A stretch of DNA of 13,487 nucleotides from NCBI GenBank assembly GCA_944364005.1, contig CALVVW010000045.1, positions 1 to 13,487 of the forward strand, written 5' to 3'. The notes beneath the pieces were generated by a model, which saw only the letters and a program-made list of their open reading frames with translations, was not told the DNA's origin and ran no database searches. The position numbers were made by a program, and so were the translations under genes. Of this stretch, positions 1-5,972 are shown in pieces. This DNA is from an uncultured Bacilli bacterium. GTDB lineage: Bacteria > Bacillota_I > Bacilli_A > RF39 > UBA660. The first letter of the stretch is position 1, and each line of letters begins with the position of its first letter.

Positions 1-101
1 GATGTATTTCCTTCTTCAAATCTACTAGTCTTTATTAAATTAAATCTTATATCAATTTTTAATAATTCTTCTAAATCCACATTATCTTTAATCTTTAACA
101 T
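1..101 (-). CDS. Small phage protein, 5' part only (cut by window edge)
   Basis: A partial gene reading leftward from ATG at 99-101 and open to the window edge, giving about 33 residues that begin MLKIKDNVDLEELLKIDIRF. An SD (AGGTGG) sits three bases upstream of the ATG, inside the last codons of the YopX gene, and the two genes overlap by 14 bases, the same coupling seen along the whole operon. The opening KIKDNVDLEEL recalls N-termini of small uncharacterised proteins common in Firmicutes phage early operons; this is recalled from the family and was not searched. No function can be given. Confidence 0.7.
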   Translation of the reverse strand, partial: MLKIKDNVDLEELLKIDIRFNLIKTSRFEEGNT

Positions 102-480
102 CTTCCACCTCATATATATTTCCTATTACTTCAAACTTAAACATTCGCATCGTATAACCATCTAGCCATTTGTTGTTAATGTGCCAACCATTATCTTTGA
201 AATTTATAACTCCTTTTTTAGGATAATGCCTAGCTGTTTCCTCGTCTTCTCCAATATAATTGTATTCAACTATATCTCCCTCATAGATTTCTACACCATT
301 TTTATCCTTTAGCCCTGTGTATTGCATTAATTCACTAAACCACTCGCCAAGACCTGTTTGCATATTATGATAATAAGCATTGCCATCTTTATCAAAGTAG
401 ATAAAGTCATGGTCTCCATTTAGATATCGCATTTTTTTCATGTCATAGTCATATACTCTAAACTTTATTTCTCTATTCAT
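88..480 (-). CDS. YopX family phage protein
   Basis: A 130-residue protein with the YopX-domain layout: an N-terminal REIKFRVYD strand, a central MQYTGLKDKNGVEIYEGDIV motif at about residues 52-71, and a C-terminal FEVIGNIYE. YopX proteins are abundant in Firmicutes phages and prophages (named from Bacillus SPbeta) but their biochemical role is not established. The length is typical of the family. The start is supported by a strong SD (GGAGGT) five bases before the ATG; that SD is encoded by the last codons of the upstream gene, so translation is probably coupled. It lies near the distal end of the leftward early operon, where accessory genes usually sit. Confidence 0.93.
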   Translation of the reverse strand: MNREIKFRVYDYDMKKMRYLNGDHDFIYFDKDGNAYYHNMQTGLGEWFSELMQYTGLKDKNGVEIYEGDIVEYNYIGEDEETARHYPKKGVINFKDNGWHINNKWLDGYTMRMFKFEVIGNIYEVEDVKD

Positions 481-748
481 CTTTACCTCCTGTTATCTTT
501 TTATAATTTAACAAAGCTAACTTAAAAGCCTCTCTTGTTATAGATAAGCATTCATTTTGCTCTTCTTCACCAAAAAATAAATTTTTATGTTCGATTATTT
601 TATTTTCTAACCATTCAACGAACTCTTTTTGCTGGTCCTTTAATTTTCGATTTTCTTTTATCAAGTCTTTAACAAAAGGTTCATTAAGCACTTCACAACT
701 ATGTACATAACCATATTTATATTTTCTCATTAAATCTTCTGGTATCAT
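473..748 (-). CDS. Small coiled-coil phage protein
   Basis: A 91-residue hypothetical protein. Residues 27-55 (VKDLIKENRKLKDQQKEFVE onward) form a charged heptad-like helix and probable coiled coil. The end reads ITGGKDE, where GGAGGT doubles as the SD of the YopX gene downstream, with which it overlaps by 8 bases. The start overlaps the upstream stop as ATGA. Such ENxKLKDxQ modules recur in small Firmicutes phage proteins of unknown function. A structural or adaptor role is possible but not shown. Confidence 0.82.
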   Translation of the reverse strand: MIPEDLMRKYKYGYVHSCEVLNEPFVKDLIKENRKLKDQQKEFVEWLENKIIEHKNLFFGEEEQNECLSITREAFKLALLNYKKITGGKDE

Positions 749-981
749 TTATCCACCTCTTTTAAAATAAATTCTATGTCATTTTTCATTTCGGCTATAT
801 CATCATAAAAGTCATATTCATAATTTATAATGTCAAATATTTTATCTATCGCTTTCCTTATTTGCTTATTTTCTTTTTCCAGTCCTTCAATATATTTAAA
901 AATAATAGAACTGTCTAAATTATTCATTATATTTTCAAAAAATGAATCACTTACCATTTTTCTTATTTTTTCTTCATTCAT
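745..981 (-). CDS. Small coiled-coil protein with ILKEVD tail
   Basis: A 78-residue hypothetical protein. A predicted coiled coil, LEKENKQIRKAIDKIFDIIN, lies at about residues 34-53, and the C-terminus is FILKEVDK. It belongs to a local set of at least four consecutive genes that share an ENKQ(L/I)R-x-x-IDK-x-I segment, or part of it, followed by a terminal ILKEV(E/D). The last codons AAA-GAG-GTG-GAT form the SD of the next gene, which starts in an ATGA overlap. Its own ATG directly follows the upstream gene's TAA. Function unknown. Confidence 0.8.
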   Translation of the reverse strand: MNEEKIRKMVSDSFFENIMNNLDSSIIFKYIEGLEKENKQIRKAIDKIFDIINYEYDFYDDIAEMKNDIEFILKEVDK

Positions 982-1290
982 TTATTCCACCTCTTTTAAA
1001 ATATCCCTAATATCTTTTTTTATTTCACTTAATAAGTATTTACCGTCGTATTTATAATATAAATTATCTGCATTTTTGTCGTGATTATCTAAAATCTCTT
1101 TAATTTTATTAAGAACTTCTTTACGTTTTTGATTTTCTATCAAAAGTTGCTTCGCTTCTAGTTTAGTTCCTTTAACAATATTCAAAATTTTTCTAGGTGT
1201 ATCATTGTCAAGACAATTCATTTCGTTACAATTACAATATCCTTTGTCTAATAACTCCTCGTATTTTTTTATAAACGTTTCGTCTGTCAT
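982..1290 (-). CDS. Small coiled-coil protein with ILKEVE tail
   Basis: A 102-residue hypothetical protein. It has a cysteine-containing N-terminal part (GYCNCNEMNC, residues 17-26, three cysteines close together), a helical KQLLIENQKRKEVLNKIKEI middle, and the shared end DIRDILKEVE. The three cysteines could bind a metal but there is no recognised finger spacing. The stop codon abuts the ATG of the next gene, and the ILKEVE codons supply that gene's SD (GAGGTGG). It is a member of the tandem small-gene set at 745-1882. Confidence 0.8.
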   Translation of the reverse strand: MTDETFIKKYEELLDKGYCNCNEMNCLDNDTPRKILNIVKGTKLEAKQLLIENQKRKEVLNKIKEILDNHDKNADNLYYKYDGKYLLSEIKKDIRDILKEVE

Positions 1291-1557
1291 TTATTCCACC
1301 TCTTTTAAAATATCTAATAACTCCTTACAATTATCCCACTCTAATTGCATATATTTATCAACTATTGACTTTCCAGTAGTTGTATACATATCTCCTATAA
1401 TATCTTCTTGCCAAGCATATTCATTTATATATTCTATTGCTTTATCTATTACTTCTTTATATTTTGAGTTTTCATCAGTTAGTTCTGCAACTTTTCTTAA
1501 TAAAAATCTTGGGTCGTTTTTAGTTATATAATATTTACCTATTTTTATTGCAGCCAT
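1291..1557 (-). CDS. Small coiled-coil protein with ILKEVE tail
   Basis: An 88-residue hypothetical protein: a short beta-like start (MAAIKIGKYYITKNDPRF), a helix TDENSKYKEVIDKAIEYINE at about residues 27-46, and the shared C-terminus LLDILKEVE. It shares a 21-base identical stretch (1436-1456) with its upstream neighbour (1653-1673), both encoding the VIDKAIE segment. The start ATG is preceded by GAGGTAG from the ILKEVD codons of the upstream gene, whose end overlaps this gene by 23 bases. Function unknown. Confidence 0.8.
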   Translation of the reverse strand: MAAIKIGKYYITKNDPRFLLRKVAELTDENSKYKEVIDKAIEYINEYAWQEDIIGDMYTTTGKSIVDKYMQLEWDNCKELLDILKEVE

Positions 1558-1882
1558 TGTCTACCTCTTTTAATATTGCTATTAACTTTAATCCTTGTAT
1601 ATATTCATCACTTTCGTTGTCATAACATAAGAATTCTTTTGATATTAATTCAATTGCTTTATCTATTACTTCTCTTAACTGCTTATTTTCCTCTCTCAAG
1701 TTCTTTATTAACCTTTGAGCTACTGCCAAATCCTTATCATGGACGTATTTTTGCATAAAATCGTCTGAAATTTCATTAAAATAGTTATCAATTGTGTCTA
1801 TTTCGTCCTTTTCTAGCAAAGGAAGTTCTATTTTATACTTATCTCTATCTATATACACACTTTTTAAATCATTCGTCTTCAT
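1535..1882 (-). CDS. Small coiled-coil protein with internal ILKEVD
   Basis: A hypothetical protein of 115 residues from ATG at 1880-1882. That start is preferred because AGGA lies seven bases upstream, whereas a GTG 15 bases earlier (1895-1897) has GAGGA almost touching it. Contents: an acidic N-terminal part, a coiled coil LREENKQLREVIDKAIELIS, then IAILKEVDNGCNKNR. Here the ILKEVD block is not terminal: the gene runs on for seven codons and overlaps the next start by 23 bases. That fits the block being kept as the SD of the following gene while the tail is free to vary. Function unknown. Confidence 0.8.
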   Translation of the reverse strand: MKTNDLKSVYIDRDKYKIELPLLEKDEIDTIDNYFNEISDDFMQKYVHDKDLAVAQRLIKNLREENKQLREVIDKAIELISKEFLCYDNESDEYIQGLKLIAILKEVDNGCNKNR

Positions 1883-2063
1883 AGTAATTCCTGTCACTTC
1901 CTCTTAGGATAGCTATGGCTTGAAGTATTCTTGCTGGAAAGCAATATTCTTCTTGTTTCTCACGTTCCTGCTCTAATAGTTCCAAAGCATCCACTATTCT
2001 TGTAAATAATTCTTCTTTACTGGATACTAAAAAGCCTCTTGCTTCATTTCTTGTAAATTTCAT
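1869..2063 (-). CDS. Hypothetical 64-residue phage protein
   Basis: A small protein that begins MKFTRNEARGFLVSSKEELF, followed by a helical, glutamate-rich middle (ELLEQEREKQEEY) and an acidic end (NYYEDE). No known domain is recognised. An AAGG SD lies about ten bases before the ATG. The end overlaps the following gene by 14 bases and encodes that gene's SD (AAGAGG/AGGA). It sits mid-operon among small accessory genes and has no visible membrane segment or signal peptide. Confidence 0.75.
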   Translation of the reverse strand: MKFTRNEARGFLVSSKEELFTRIVDALELLEQEREKQEEYCFPARILQAIAILRGSDRNYYEDE

Positions 2064-2067
2064 ATCA

Positions 2068-2319
2068 TTAACCTTCTATCCAAACTTCAAGCATTTCATC
2101 TTTAACACTCATACTTTCAACTTTTTTATTTAAAAAGCTCTCTTGAAATATTGTGTCAATAATTTCTTCTTTATCTCCACTCACCCATTCTTTTATTCCA
2201 ATATCGAAATAAAGTAAATAGTTATTTGACTGCCATTTAATTCTGATATCTTGACAATCTTCTTTTTCTTCGCAAAAATACTTAAAATTATATATTTTTA
2301 ACAAATCAATCAGTTTCAT
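2068..2319 (-). CDS. Hypothetical acidic phage protein
   Basis: An 83-residue protein with alternating hydrophobic and charged stretches (CQDIRIKWQSNNYLLYFDIG, then KEWVSGDKEEIIDTIFQES) suggesting a compact alpha/beta fold. No family is recognised. The ATG overlaps the stop of the upstream gene by one base (TAATG), a usual translational-coupling arrangement. Its final codons contain the GAAGG SD for the next gene four bases downstream. Confidence 0.75.
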   Translation of the reverse strand: MKLIDLLKIYNFKYFCEEKEDCQDIRIKWQSNNYLLYFDIGIKEWVSGDKEEIIDTIFQESFLNKKVESMSVKDEMLEVWIEG

Positions 2320-2549
2320 TAATATTCCTCCAAAGAAATTTGCTTATTATCTCTGTTGTATAATTCATCTCGTAATCTTTTATTTTCTTTATCTCTTTCT
2401 TCAATCATTTTTAAATATTGTTTATCTTTGTTTCTTACTGCTTCTTTCAAGATATTATTATCTGATTTAAGCATTGTATTTTCTTCTTTTACTTTATCAA
2501 AATTAGCTATTTTATAAGCATCATCCATATTTAAATATGCTCCTTTCAT
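2319..2549 (-). CDS. Coiled-coil phage protein
   Basis: A 76-residue protein that is almost all charged helix, from about KVKEENTMLKSDNNILKEAV (residue 19) to RDELYNRDNKQ. Heptad spacing of L/I/M residues indicates a coiled coil, so it is likely an oligomer or adaptor. The start at 2549 overlaps the upstream stop as ATGA with GGGAG eight bases upstream. A second ATG seven codons in, after AAGGAG, is an alternative start. Function unknown. Confidence 0.78.
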   Translation of the reverse strand: MKGAYLNMDDAYKIANFDKVKEENTMLKSDNNILKEAVRNKDKQYLKMIEERDKENKRLRDELYNRDNKQISLEEY

Positions 2550-3208
2550 AATATAAACTCCCTTATAAATCTATTGGCGTATTGCTTACTAATCATACTT
2601 CTTTCCACCTTGCTTTGCTTATCAACGACTTTATATTCAACCTGAGTTAGCGGCTCAAATAAAATGTTGTTTTTAGGCTCGCAGTTAACAAAAAAGTACT
2701 GTGTAGGTTTCGAATAACAATCTCCATTTTCTCTTCTATTTTTGTCTATTAGTGTAGGTTTTAAGCACCAATATCTTTTCAAATAGTGTTGTTCTGAATA
2801 TGGATTTTCTATGACTAAAGGTATGCTTTTGCGTAGACATACAATTACTAATTTTGTAATTACTTTGTAATTATGATTTAATTCTTCATGCAGCTGTAAA
2901 TCATTTTCTAATTTTTTCTTGATATTCCAATTTTTATAGCCTGCATTTTCACCTCAGAAACATAATATAGCTTGATCTTCAAAACGAATACAAGGGAAAA
3001 AAGCTATAATAAAGTCTTCATTTTTATTAAACCTATCAAATATACTTTCCTTGTTATCGTAAGCACTTTCTATTTCCTTAAACAAATCTATTTGATAATC
3101 TGTTTCTTCAAAATCATTTAGCATATCATAATCATAAGCTTTGTACCCTAATTTTTTAAATTCATTTTTAAATGTTCCGCTTTGTTCGAATAAGCAATGA
3201 TATTTCAT
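2546..3208 (-). pseudogene. Methylase-like phage gene split by an in-frame TGA at 2954-2956
   Basis: Two open stretches, 2957-3208 and 2546-2953, lie in the same frame and are separated by one TGA codon. Joined, they make a protein of about 220 residues. The first 84 residues hold CLFEQSGTFKNEFKKLGYKA, like motif I of C5 cytosine methyltransferases, and a PC pair in AFFPCIRFE at residues 72-73. After the stop come GENAGYKNWN, VIENPYS (like an ENP/ENV motif), YWCLKP, KPTQYFFVNCEP and SMISKQYANRFIREFIL. As recalled from intact Firmicutes phage homologues, the region reads CFRGEN, so CGA-to-TGA is the likely change; this was not searched. The 5' part has a good SD (GGGGAG) and overlaps the MT-A70 gene by 4 bases. 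The 3' part has only a TTG at 2780-2782 with no visible SD. It may be a real nonsense mutation, a sequencing error, or recoding; the last is least likely. Confidence 0.85.
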
Positions 3209-3756
3209 ACTTCATCTCCCCAACAATCCCATCCTGGAATCTGTTGCCTAGCAAATAGTTCTATTCTAGGCAAATCGCCCATTAAATCAACAATTTTTGT
3301 TCTAACAGTATCAGGCTTTCTTGAATGTTCTCTTTTCTCTTCTATAACTATTTGACTAACATTGTTGTTAACTCTTCTTATATGACCTTTTGTCGCTATT
3401 AAGCATAATTCAGAATTAGCTCTAGTCCAATAGCCTAATCCAATAACAGGTTTGCCACTTTTATAAATTTTTACCCAGTTAAAACCGCAGGTTTTATAAG
3501 TAAATCCCCATTTTTCAATTAGTTCTATACCTTCTACCAAATTTGGCATTGTTACCCAAAGAAATAATATACAATCTTTATCTGAAATTTTTTTGATAGT
3601 ATCTCCCATTGCTTGTATATCTTCTTTTCTCATCGTCTTATAATGTGCAGAAGCACTCTTGTGCCCCCCCTTTGCAGTCCAAGTCTTATATTGCCATGGA
3701 GGGTCAGCATAAATGATGTTATATTTTTTATCTGTGTTATATATATCTACTTTCAT
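3205..3756 (-). CDS. MT-A70 family adenine-N6 DNA methyltransferase
   Basis: A 183-residue SAM-dependent methyltransferase. Visible motifs are IIYADPPWQY with the catalytic DPPW at residues 18-21, the GLGYWTRANSELCL motif at 106-119, HSRKPD at 144-149 and the family's C-terminal ELFARQQIPGWDCWGDEV. MT-A70 enzymes methylate adenine N6; phage forms usually protect phage DNA from host restriction or alter regulation. The length is typical of small phage versions. The SD AGGAG lies seven bases before the ATG. It sits between the recombination genes and a broken methylase-like gene with which it overlaps by 4 bases, so the pair probably formed a DNA-modification module. Target sequence cannot be inferred. 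Confidence 0.95.
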   Translation of the reverse strand: MKVDIYNTDKKYNIIYADPPWQYKTWTAKGGHKSASAHYKTMRKEDIQAMGDTIKKISDKDCILFLWVTMPNLVEGIELIEKWGFTYKTCGFNWVKIYKSGKPVIGLGYWTRANSELCLIATKGHIRRVNNNVSQIVIEEKREHSRKPDTVRTKIVDLMGDLPRIELFARQQIPGWDCWGDEV

Positions 3757-3883
3757 TAATTTCTCCTAACGTTTTCCCTTTATAGGGAATCAAATAATAA
3801 AGCCCAAACTCGCTACCACAAACTCGGCTTTGTTATGTTCAGAAGGTTTCCAATAGTCTTTAAGTAGCTTTTAAAATATTTAT
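3757..3883 (-). other. Noncoding gap with small hairpins and a possible gene remnant
   Basis: This 127-base gap separates the DUF669 and MT-A70 genes in an otherwise overlapping operon. It contains a 6-bp hairpin TTCCCT-TTAT-AGGGAA (3774-3789), a 6-bp inverted pair AAAGCC/GGCTTT (3799-3804 and 3826-3831), and the octamer CAAACTCG twice (3805-3812, 3819-3826). On the minus strand one frame after a TAA reads KLLKDYWKPSEHNKAEFVVA then SLGFII and a stop, with no ATG. The composition looks protein-like, so it could be a decayed gene, but this is weak. Confidence 0.4.
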
Positions 3884-4351
3884 CTATTCAAAAGGAATAT
3901 CGTCATCGCTTATATCAATTGCATCTTCATCATCAAAGGTTCCTGATGTATTAATCGGAATATACTTTCTTATACTGGTATCAACAATAACCGCCTTTGT
4001 CCCTGTTGTTCCATCACTTTTTGTATAACTTTCAGTTTCAACATTTGCAACAAATAACTTTCCAATAAAAATATTGGTATCAAACGTATAATTTCTTTTT
4101 TCTACTTTAGCTCCAATTCTATTCATAAACATGAATAAACCAGTTGGATTTTTTAGAAAGATAGAATAAAAAACCTTTGCACCACTATCTGCTCCACCAA
4201 AAACTTCACAAGTGAGTTCGATTTTTTGTCTTGTCTCTCCCTCTTTAGTATAATCTTTAATTTCAGCATGAGTTATTTTGAAATTATGTTCTCCTTTTCC
4301 ACACATATTAAATTCCTTTGCATCTGTAAAATCGATATTAAATTTTGCCAT
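3884..4351 (-). CDS. DUF669-like protein with SSB-type acidic tail
   Basis: A 155-residue protein resembling phage DUF669 proteins, which occur next to Sak4-like ATPases and are thought to be single-strand-DNA-binding recombination partners. The N-terminal part (MAKFNIDFTDAKEF, FKITHAEIKDY, KIELTCEVFGGADSGAKVFY) is beta-rich and OB-fold-like. The last residues DISDDDIPFE closely match the acidic DDDIPF tip that bacterial SSB uses to recruit repair and replication enzymes. It lies 2 bases downstream of the ATPase gene and is likely translated with it. The SSB-like role is inferred from the tail and context. Confidence 0.82.
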   Translation of the reverse strand: MAKFNIDFTDAKEFNMCGKGEHNFKITHAEIKDYTKEGETRQKIELTCEVFGGADSGAKVFYSIFLKNPTGLFMFMNRIGAKVEKRNYTFDTNIFIGKLFVANVETESYTKSDGTTGTKAVIVDTSIRKYIPINTSGTFDDEDAIDISDDDIPFE

Positions 4352-4353
4352 TA

Positions 4354-5115
4354 TTAATTACCTTCTTTCTTTTTATTTTTAAATTTTTCTTCATAAGTTC
4401 CATCTAACAAACTAGTTAATTTTTCACAAGTCGGATTTGGGATTAGACTAGTTTTCATTTTTTCTTTTGGTACTCTAACTTTTGTTTTAAAAATTGGATC
4501 CGCACCAACTTTAATACAGTATCTTAACGCTTTTACTTCACCAAGTTCGTTTTTAACTTCTGTAATCCTTGTATGTCCTGCTAAGCTAACAGTAGCATGC
4601 AACCATTCGCTTAATTTTGGTGTTAATTGAGCCATTACAGAAGGATTTAATACCTCCCCAGTATCTTCTGCAATTTCGGTATTATCTCTCTCATGAGCGT
4701 TAAATATCAAGTAATAATCATTTTGTATAGAATGACTTATCAATTTTAAAATAACTTGTTGTAATTCATTAGTAGAATCTCCATAATGATTAATTAAAAT
4801 TTTTCCGCCTTTAGATAAATAATTCAAATTTAGTTCTTGTAATTTTCCTATTGTATCTATAATTAATGTTCCCCATTTGATTTTTTCGTAATACTCATCA
4901 ATATTAAGTATAAAATCATTAAAATCATCATAACTTTTTATAGATATAACTTGTGCATCTTTATTGTCTACACTTGCGGTTCCGTTTTCATTTATATCTA
5001 AAAACAATGGTTTTGGAAAAGTACCAGCTAACGTTGTCTTTCCAGTTCCGCTTTTACCATAAAACAAGAATGTTTTTGGTACGGGTATTTCATTCACTTT
5101 TTTTATTTCCAACAT
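4354..5115 (-). CDS. Sak4-like RecA-fold ATPase (AAA_24), phage recombination
   Basis: A 253-residue P-loop ATPase. Walker A GKSGTGKTT is at residues 20-28 and a Walker B-like TLIIDTIG at 83-90 with D87; LIFNAHE at 136-142 is a likely sensor region. The layout matches the AAA_24 phage nucleotide-binding family, which includes Sak4-type single-strand annealing proteins that work with a phage SSB. The upstream Cas4-like nuclease and downstream SSB-tailed protein complete a probable recombination set. It starts 2 bases after the nuclease stop region, at the ATG beginning MLEIKKVNE; the AGAAAGAAG upstream is a moderate SD. Confidence 0.9.
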   Translation of the reverse strand: MLEIKKVNEIPVPKTFLFYGKSGTGKTTLAGTFPKPLFLDINENGTASVDNKDAQVISIKSYDDFNDFILNIDEYYEKIKWGTLIIDTIGKLQELNLNYLSKGGKILINHYGDSTNELQQVILKLISHSIQNDYYLIFNAHERDNTEIAEDTGEVLNPSVMAQLTPKLSEWLHATVSLAGHTRITEVKNELGEVKALRYCIKVGADPIFKTKVRVPKEKMKTSLIPNPTCEKLTSLLDGTYEEKFKNKKKEGN

Positions 5116-5117
5116 TT

Positions 5118-5972
5118 TTATCTCTTCTTTCTTTCAAAATTTTCTTCTAAAATGTATTGTTCATCTGCTCCAGTTAATTCTGCTAAACATATATCTCTAA
5201 ATATGCAACCTTTACAAGTTAAAGTATTCATATGTTTTTTCTTATTATTATTGTTAATTCTAATTGAATTAAATTCGTTAAATATTCTTTCTGCAACATC
5301 TGGAGTAATATATCTAACTTTAATATCAAAGTAATTTTGTATATTCACCTTGCTATATTCAATTAGTTCTTGATAGTCTGACACATTTAAGCCATATTTT
5401 TCACAAGCGCTAATAATCGTATCTGGAATAATGTTTTGTGTCTTTGCTTGTGATAACTTACTACTTTTTAAAAGTTCAGGTTCTTTTGGTAATTCGCTTC
5501 TATTGTATTCCCAAACTACACCTTCAACCTCAATTCCTTTATTTTTTAATTGCTGATAATAAATGTAAGGTTGAGGCCTAAATATACGGTCAAATTCGTC
5601 AGGCTTTTTACTAAATGTTTTTCTCTCATATAGCCAATACTTACCTGTCTTTTTATCTTTTAGTAGAGCATCAATTATTCCTTTAAAACCTTTATATTTA
5701 AATGTTTTTTCAACAGATATTACCTCATAATCATTTAATATAGTTGAATATTTTTTATATAATTCTAACCACTTTTTTAAGTCAATTTCATTGGTTATAT
5801 TAAAATCAAAATTATCTAAATTATTGGTAAAATAAGCTTCACCACATTTATGAATAGCACTTCCAACACTAAATGAACGTATCTCTTTCTTTGACTTCCA
5901 ACCTTCAACATAACTAAGATAATGCTGGTATGGGCAAGTAATATAACTATTTACTTTGCTAAATGACTTCAT
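5118..5972 (-). CDS. PD-(D/E)XK exonuclease, Cas4/AddB-like, probable Fe-S protein
   Basis: A 284-residue nuclease. Visible features are SYITCPYQHYL (C13), GSAIHKCGEAY at 37-47, FKGIIDALL with D101, and YERKTF with E116 and K118 (the D...ExK active site). A C-terminal CKGCIFRDIC has C253, C256 and C262. One N-terminal and three C-terminal cysteines are the pattern that holds a 4Fe-4S cluster in Cas4 and AddB nucleases. It probably resects phage DNA ends to feed the Sak4-like ATPase and DUF669 protein next door. The start overlaps the upstream stop as ATGA, with AAAGGG seven bases upstream. No adjacent cas1/cas2 or CRISPR array exists, so a CRISPR role is unlikely. Confidence 0.9.
   Translation of the reverse strand: MKSFSKVNSYITCPYQHYLSYVEGWKSKKEIRSFSVGSAIHKCGEAYFTNNLDNFDFNITNEIDLKKWLELYKKYSTILNDYEVISVEKTFKYKGFKGIIDALLKDKKTGKYWLYERKTFSKKPDEFDRIFRPQPYIYYQQLKNKGIEVEGVVWEYNRSELPKEPELLKSSKLSQAKTQNIIPDTIISACEKYGLNVSDYQELIEYSKVNIQNYFDIKVRYITPDVAERIFNEFNSIRINNNNKKKHMNTLTCKGCIFRDICLAELTGADEQYILEENFERKKR

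Noticed and set aside
830..1531. Plus-strand open frames opposite the small coiled-coil genes
   Set aside because: They are hydrophobic, low-complexity antisense frames with no SD, lying entirely over better-supported minus-strand genes.
745..1576. Regularly recurring near-identical segments that could suggest a CRISPR-like array
   Set aside because: The segments are gene junctions (stop, SD, ATG) separated by open reading frames of unequal length, not short uniform spacers; no array is present despite the Cas4-like nuclease.
2954..2956. TGA as a sense codon (alternative genetic code or recoding)
   Set aside because: Tryptophan is encoded by TGG throughout, and TGA ends many genes in ATGA overlaps. 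No selenocysteine-type hairpin was seen after the TGA, so a nonsense mutation or sequencing error is simpler.
5118..5972. Cas4 of a CRISPR adaptation module
   Set aside because: No cas1, cas2 or repeat array is present, and the neighbours are phage recombination genes, so a phage exonuclease fits better.
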